64,000 bases of DNA, taken from contig JBPOII010000004.1 in NCBI GenBank assembly GCA_052034625.1, forward strand, positions 1-64,000, read 5' to 3'. The notes beneath the pieces were generated by a model. That model was not told the origin of the DNA. It made no database searches and saw only the letters and a list, made by a program, of their open reading frames with translations. Below, in pieces: positions 60,312-64,000 of this stretch. The stretch is from JAVBLP01 sp052034625 (GTDB taxonomy: Bacteria > Elusimicrobiota > Endomicrobiia > Endomicrobiales > Endomicrobiaceae). Each line of letters begins with the position of its first letter. Position 1 is the stretch's first letter. The position numbers and the translations under genes are program-made.

Positions 60312-62318
60312 ATGCTTTTAATAGCTCCCGGTTGTGACTGTCATAAAAGGGCTGTAATTGCCAATGGTTTATCAACCATATCATTAAATCACGGAAAGGA
60401 AAACATCATTCTTGATTTTTCCGTTCCCGGCACCGATGCTTTTTGGTCTGTATATAGAAACGGAATGAAATATGTGGAAGATATACTTCCGGTATTATCA
60501 GGAATAAACCCTAAAATCCTGAAAAGTTTTCTTTCTCCCGGAGGAATAAATCTTGTTTTAGGACTTAAAAGTAAAACTATTGAAGAAGTTGATATTGAAA
60601 GCATTATCTACCTTATAAATGCCTTAAAAGGCAGTTATAAACATATATTTGCCATATTGCCTGATAATATGAAAGAAAATGCCACAGAACTTATGATCCG
60701 TTCAAAAAGCGTACTTATACCTTTTATGTCAGACAGCATATCTTCAAAACATGCTTTGTCAGTTTCTGATCATATTGCTTTAAAAGCCGGCTATGGAGTT
60801 GAAATAATACCATTGAAACTTGATCTGGGTTATGAATTCCATTCAGATAAGATCACCGCTTCTAATAAACTTTTCAAAAATTGTTTGAGTGCAGAGTTCT
60901 CTCTTTCTCTTCAAGAAAGTATTCTTTTACCAAAATATTCCTATAGAGATAAGTCAAACTCCTTTGTCAAAGCTTTGAACAAAATAATAGAAAAGTATGA
61001 TAAGAAAAACAATAACAATGCAGATAAGCCGGAAAATAATAATGAAGAGTATTATAAACAAGAAAAAGTTTACAGAGAACTTAGAAATAAACTACACGGC
61101 GAGCTTGTTGAAAACATGAAAGAATTTGCCGATGAAACGGATACGGAAAAATTAAAAAAAACTGCAAAAATCAAAATTGATGAAATAATAAAAAAATATG
61201 AACTTGATCTTCCTAAAAGTATTTCAGAAAGACTTTACAAAGAACTCTGTGATGATGTTGCAGGTCTTGGTGTGCTTGAAGATTTTCTTAAAGATCCTGC
61301 AATAACGGAAATTATGGTCAATGGTCCAAATGATATATATATAGAAAAAAGCGGGAAACTTTCTTTTAGCGGTATATCTTTTCCCGATGAAAAAAGGCTT
61401 AGGATAGTTATAGACAGAATAGTTTCACAGATAGGAAGACATATCGATGAAGCTTCTCCTATTGTCGATGCAAGGCTTAAGGACGGTTCAAGAGTAAATG
61501 CTGTGATAAGACCAATTTCATTGAACGGACCTGTTCTTACAATAAGAAAATTTTTAAAAAATAAACTTTCTGCAAATGAATTAATAGCTTCCGGCAGCAT
61601 AAGTTCTGAGATGACTGAGTTTTTGAGAACAGCGGTAATTCTAAAAAGGAATATAATTATTTCAGGCGGTACAGGCACGGGAAAAACCACTTTATTAAAT
61701 GCCGTATCTTCTTTTATCCCTGAAAAAGAAAGGCTTGTAACAATTGAAGATTCAGCTGAACTCCAGCTTCAGCAAAAACATGTAGTCAGACTTGAAAGCC
61801 GTCCAAAATCTACGGAAGGAACAGGTGAAATAAGCATAAGAAGACTTGTAGTAAATGCTCTTAGAATGCGTCCTGACAGGATAATAGTAGGGGAATGCCG
61901 CTCAGGCGAAGCTCTTGATATGTTGCAAGCAATGAATACAGGTCATGAAGGCAGTATGTCTACTGTGCATGCAAATTCAGCAAGTGATGCGGTTTCAAGG
62001 CTTGTAACCATGGTCCTTATGTCGGGTGCTGACTTGCCCGAAAAATCTATTATTTCACAAATCTCTTCAGCAGTAAATGTCATAGTGCAGCTTACAAGAT
62101 ATTCTGACGGGTCCAGAAAAATATCTGAGATTTCCGTTATGAACAAGACAGAAGATGATAAAGGATATGAGATAAAAGCTGTTTTTCAGTATAAGCTTAA
62201 AGGAGTTGAAAACGGAGTACAGCAGGGAGAATTTATTTCCACAGGATATATACCGGATTTTATTAAAAATGCTTCAGGAAGCGGTGTAAACATAAATATG
62301 GAGATCTTTAAATGTTAA
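60312..62318 (+). CDS. TadZ-like domain fused to TadA/CpaF pilus ATPase
   Basis: 668 residues. Residues 1-225 read like a ParA/MinD-type TadZ (CpaE) domain: ANGLSTISLNHGKENIILDF follows the place of the P-loop, and the segment FAILPDNMKENATELMIRSKSVLIP matches later ParA strands. The P-loop itself is CDCHKRA, not KGGxGKT, so ATP binding is doubtful. An Asn/Lys linker follows, then a full TadA/CpaF ATPase (about 250-650): Walker A GGTGTGKT at 452-459, and HANSASDAVSRL as the His box. The family powers pilus extension. Two genes usually separate are joined here. It starts one base after cpaB. Confidence 0.85.
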   Translation: MLLIAPGCDCHKRAVIANGLSTISLNHGKENIILDFSVPGTDAFWSVYRNGMKYVEDILPVLSGINPKILKSFLSPGGINLVLGLKSKTIEEVDIESIIYLINALKGSYKHIFAILPDNMKENATELMIRSKSVLIPFMSDSISSKHALSVSDHIALKAGYGVEIIPLKLDLGYEFHSDKITASNKLFKNCLSAEFSLSLQESILLPKYSYRDKSNSFVKALNKIIEKYDKKNNNNADKPENNNEEYYKQEKVYRELRNKLHGELVENMKEFADETDTEKLKKTAKIKIDEIIKKYELDLPKSISERLYKELCDDVAGLGVLEDFLKDPAITEIMVNGPNDIYIEKSGKLSFSGISFPDEKRLRIVIDRIVSQIGRHIDEASPIVDARLKDGSRVNAVIRPISLNGPVLTIRKFLKNKLSANELIASGSISSEMTEFLRTAVILKRNIIISGGTGTGKTTLLNAVSSFIPEKERLVTIEDSAELQLQQKHVVRLESRPKSTEGTGEISIRRLVVNALRMRPDRIIVGECRSGEALDMLQAMNTGHEGSMSTVHANSASDAVSRLVTMVLMSGADLPEKSIISQISSAVNVIVQLTRYSDGSRKISEISVMNKTEDDKGYEIKAVFQYKLKGVENGVQQGEFISTGYIPDFIKNASGSGVNINMEIFKC

Positions 62319-63127
62319 ATATAGCAGCTTTATTTTGTCTTGCCGCTTCTATTTTCTTTTTTATTGTTTATATTATAACTGGAATTAAAAACAGAGGGAA
62401 AATCAAGCAAAAAATCAAAAGAAAACAGTATAAAGAGTTGAACAATAAAAGTAAACGTATAGTCGTTGCTCTGATATTGTTTTTTATCTCAGCTATATTA
62501 TTTTTGAATATTGTTTTTGCACTTATAATCAGCATATTATATATTTATTTTAATTGGTATATAAAAGATAAACAAATAAAAAAAAATGCAGCTTTGATAG
62601 ATAAACAGGTTATAGAAGCTTTGACTGTAATAAAAAATGCCGTTCAGTCAGGGAAGTCGCTTCAAAATGCATTAGAAACTGCCGGTGATGAGCTGAAAGA
62701 ACCTATTAAATCTGAATTTATAAAAATGTCTGACAGACTTACACTTGGTACAAGCTTTGAAAAAGTATTAAATGATGCAGGGGAAAAAGCTCCCAGCAAA
62801 GAGTTTAAACTTATGATAGATACGATAAAGATATCTAAAGATTCCGGAGCCAGTCTTACCGGGATATTTGACAGAATAATTGAAGCTACCACACAAAGAA
62901 TTGCAATACAGTCAAAAGTAAATGCTTTGACTGCACAAGGAAGAATGTCAGGCAATGTAGTAAGCGTGATACCATTTGTTGTTATATTTATAATGTATGT
63001 GATAGAACCAGGTATGATGATGTCACTTTTCAACACACTTGCCGGAAATATTATGCTTCTTATCGTTGTGGCTATGGTGCTTACAGGCTCTTTTGTAATA
63101 AGAAAACTTACGGAGATAGATTTCTGA
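62312..63127 (+). CDS. tadB: Tad pilus inner-membrane platform protein TadB
   Basis: 271 residues. Membrane helices occur near residues 3-25, 50-90 and 210-265. The central T2SS protein F-type domain has QVIEALTVIKNAVQSGKSLQNALETAGDEL, then SFEKVLNDAGEKAPSKEF and DSGASLTGIFDRI. TadB and TadC form the platform on which the ATPase acts. It overlaps tadA by 7 bases and the next gene, tadC, by one base (TGATG), so all three are coupled. Confidence 0.9.
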   Translation: MLNIAALFCLAASIFFFIVYIITGIKNRGKIKQKIKRKQYKELNNKSKRIVVALILFFISAILFLNIVFALIISILYIYFNWYIKDKQIKKNAALIDKQVIEALTVIKNAVQSGKSLQNALETAGDELKEPIKSEFIKMSDRLTLGTSFEKVLNDAGEKAPSKEFKLMIDTIKISKDSGASLTGIFDRIIEATTQRIAIQSKVNALTAQGRMSGNVVSVIPFVVIFIMYVIEPGMMMSLFNTLAGNIMLLIVVAMVLTGSFVIRKLTEIDF

Positions 63128-64000
63128 TGAACCTAATTTCATTATGTTTGTTTATGGTATTGGCTGTCTTTTTTCTTGCCGACTATTTTTTAAATAGTTT
63201 TGAACGCATTGAAACTGAAAGCAAAGTTCATAATGCTATGGAAAAAAAGAAAAACAAAAGTATCTTTATGCCTGCTCTTTTAAGATGGGCTGACAGTATA
63301 GGTTCTCTAATAATGTCGTTAAAAATAAAAAAGCTTAATAATTTTATGTCGGCACTTCAGAATGATTTTAATATATTAGAAGGAGAATATAAAAAGTATA
63401 ATCCTTATCAATTCCTTGTTTTACAGTTCTTTGCAATGTTTGCTGGAATTTTTTTTGTAGCTTTGTTTATAAGTACTGATATCATTATTCTTTTACCTGC
63501 CGGAGCTTTATTCTTTTCTTTACCTCTTATAAAATTAAAAGAGAGTGTTAAAAAACGCCAAGAGCTTATATTTAAACAATTGCCGGATATGGCTGATCTT
63601 CTTTCCGTTATGATGGATGCCGGCAGTGACTTTTTCGGTGCGGCTGAAAAAGTTACTGACATTTTAAAAGGTCCTTTATCGGATGAATTCAAAAAAGCTT
63701 TATCAAAAATTTCATTAGGGTATGATAAGAAGGCTGCTTTTAATGAAATAATTGAGAGAACTGACGTAGAGCAGCTCGGCTTTTTTATAAGGACAATAAA
63801 TATGGCACTTGATGCCGGTGTAGGTATGGCAGATACATTGAAAAGACTTGCCTCGCAAATGCGTAATGAAAGAGCTATGGCAGCAGAAAAGAAAGCTCAG
63901 GAAGCACCGGTAAAAATGCTTATTCCTTTAGTATTGTTCATATTTCCAACCGTATTTATAGTGATTTTCGGACCTATCGCTATAAATTTTATAAAGAGCG
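63127..64000 (+). CDS. tadC: Tad pilus inner-membrane platform protein TadC (3' end outside window)
   Basis: The ATG at 63127 overlaps the tadB stop by one base, and the frame stays open to the window end (291 residues visible). The N-terminus has hydrophobic helices (first about 5-23, then 97-135). The T2SS-F type domain has FKQLPDMADLLSVMMDAGS and LDAGVGMADTLKRLA, then a final membrane helix LIPLVLFIFPTVFIVIF. It pairs with TadB in the pilus base. The end of the protein is not visible, but by the size of the family it should be nearly complete. Confidence 0.88.
   Translation, partial: MNLISLCLFMVLAVFFLADYFLNSFERIETESKVHNAMEKKKNKSIFMPALLRWADSIGSLIMSLKIKKLNNFMSALQNDFNILEGEYKKYNPYQFLVLQFFAMFAGIFFVALFISTDIIILLPAGALFFSLPLIKLKESVKKRQELIFKQLPDMADLLSVMMDAGSDFFGAAEKVTDILKGPLSDEFKKALSKISLGYDKKAAFNEIIERTDVEQLGFFIRTINMALDAGVGMADTLKRLASQMRNERAMAAEKKAQEAPVKMLIPLVLFIFPTVFIVIFGPIAINFIKS

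Noticed and set aside
1..64000. Search for tRNA, rRNA, CRISPR arrays, insertion sequences and dif sites
   Set aside because: No cloverleaf with T-arm GTTCRA pattern, no regularly spaced direct repeats, no transposase and no 28-bp dif-like site could be recognised by eye; weak copies could be missed.

Overview
This is AT-rich DNA from a Gram-negative (diderm) bacterium. The window carries LPS transport genes (lptD-like, an lptF/lptG pair), kdsD, lolA, an autotransporter barrel, a very large SprA-like outer-membrane protein and a Tad (Flp) pilus locus. Together with a very low GC content, the gene set suggests an Elusimicrobiota-like lineage (Endomicrobium or relatives). That is an inference from gene content only; no marker was searched and another deep-branching diderm phylum is possible.

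Layout. 1-1083: 3' end of an autotransporter. 1084-1957: strong terminator, then a mosaic of dispersed repeats. 1958-15810: nucleotide-sugar and glycosyltransferase genes for surface polysaccharide, with recA (own promoter and terminator) and metK-ahcY embedded. 15811-16408: second repeat mosaic. 16409-33280: long co-oriented run rpsO-pnp-accB-(winged helix)-ftsK-(HTH/FtsK-gamma chimera)-lolA-rodZ-rimO-pgsA-pgpA-(MBL)-xer-nadC-birA-nitroreductase-(secreted protein)-(NlpC/P60)-three small membrane proteins-ybaB, closed by a bidirectional terminator facing an ogg-type DNA glycosylase. 34141-36323: SOS locus lexA-(82 aa)-dinB, divergent from ogg. 36332-39438: minus-strand lptF, lptG, EamA and a C_GCAxxG_C_C protein. 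39439-45710: structured leader, SprA-like giant protein, comF. 45711-46311: third repeat mosaic. 46312-51508: his operon (hisD, small ORF, hisB, hisH, hisA, hisF, hisI) ending in a divergent trpF. 51518-58589: kdsD, accD, folC, ROK kinase, lptD-like, rfbB. 58716-64000: Tad pilus locus (TadE-like, Flp pilin, cpaB, TadZ-TadA fusion, tadB, tadC cut by the window end).

Most notable points: (1) recA and lexA promoters share TACA-WW-TGTATGC between -35 and -10 at identical spacing, a candidate LexA box; (2) a 160-residue protein between ftsK and rodZ joins a RodZ-type HTH to an FtsK-gamma domain, each half resembling a neighbouring gene; (3) a perfect three-way-junction leader abuts the start of the SprA-like gene; (4) a long hairpin lies between rpsO and pnp, as in the RNase III/PNPase autoregulation known from E. 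coli; (5) the pilus ATPase is fused to a ParA/TadZ-like domain with a decayed P-loop; (6) several promoters put the -10 box so close to the ATG that the mRNAs should be leaderless.

No tRNA, rRNA, CRISPR array, insertion sequence or prophage was recognised. All functions come from reading motifs; no database search was run.
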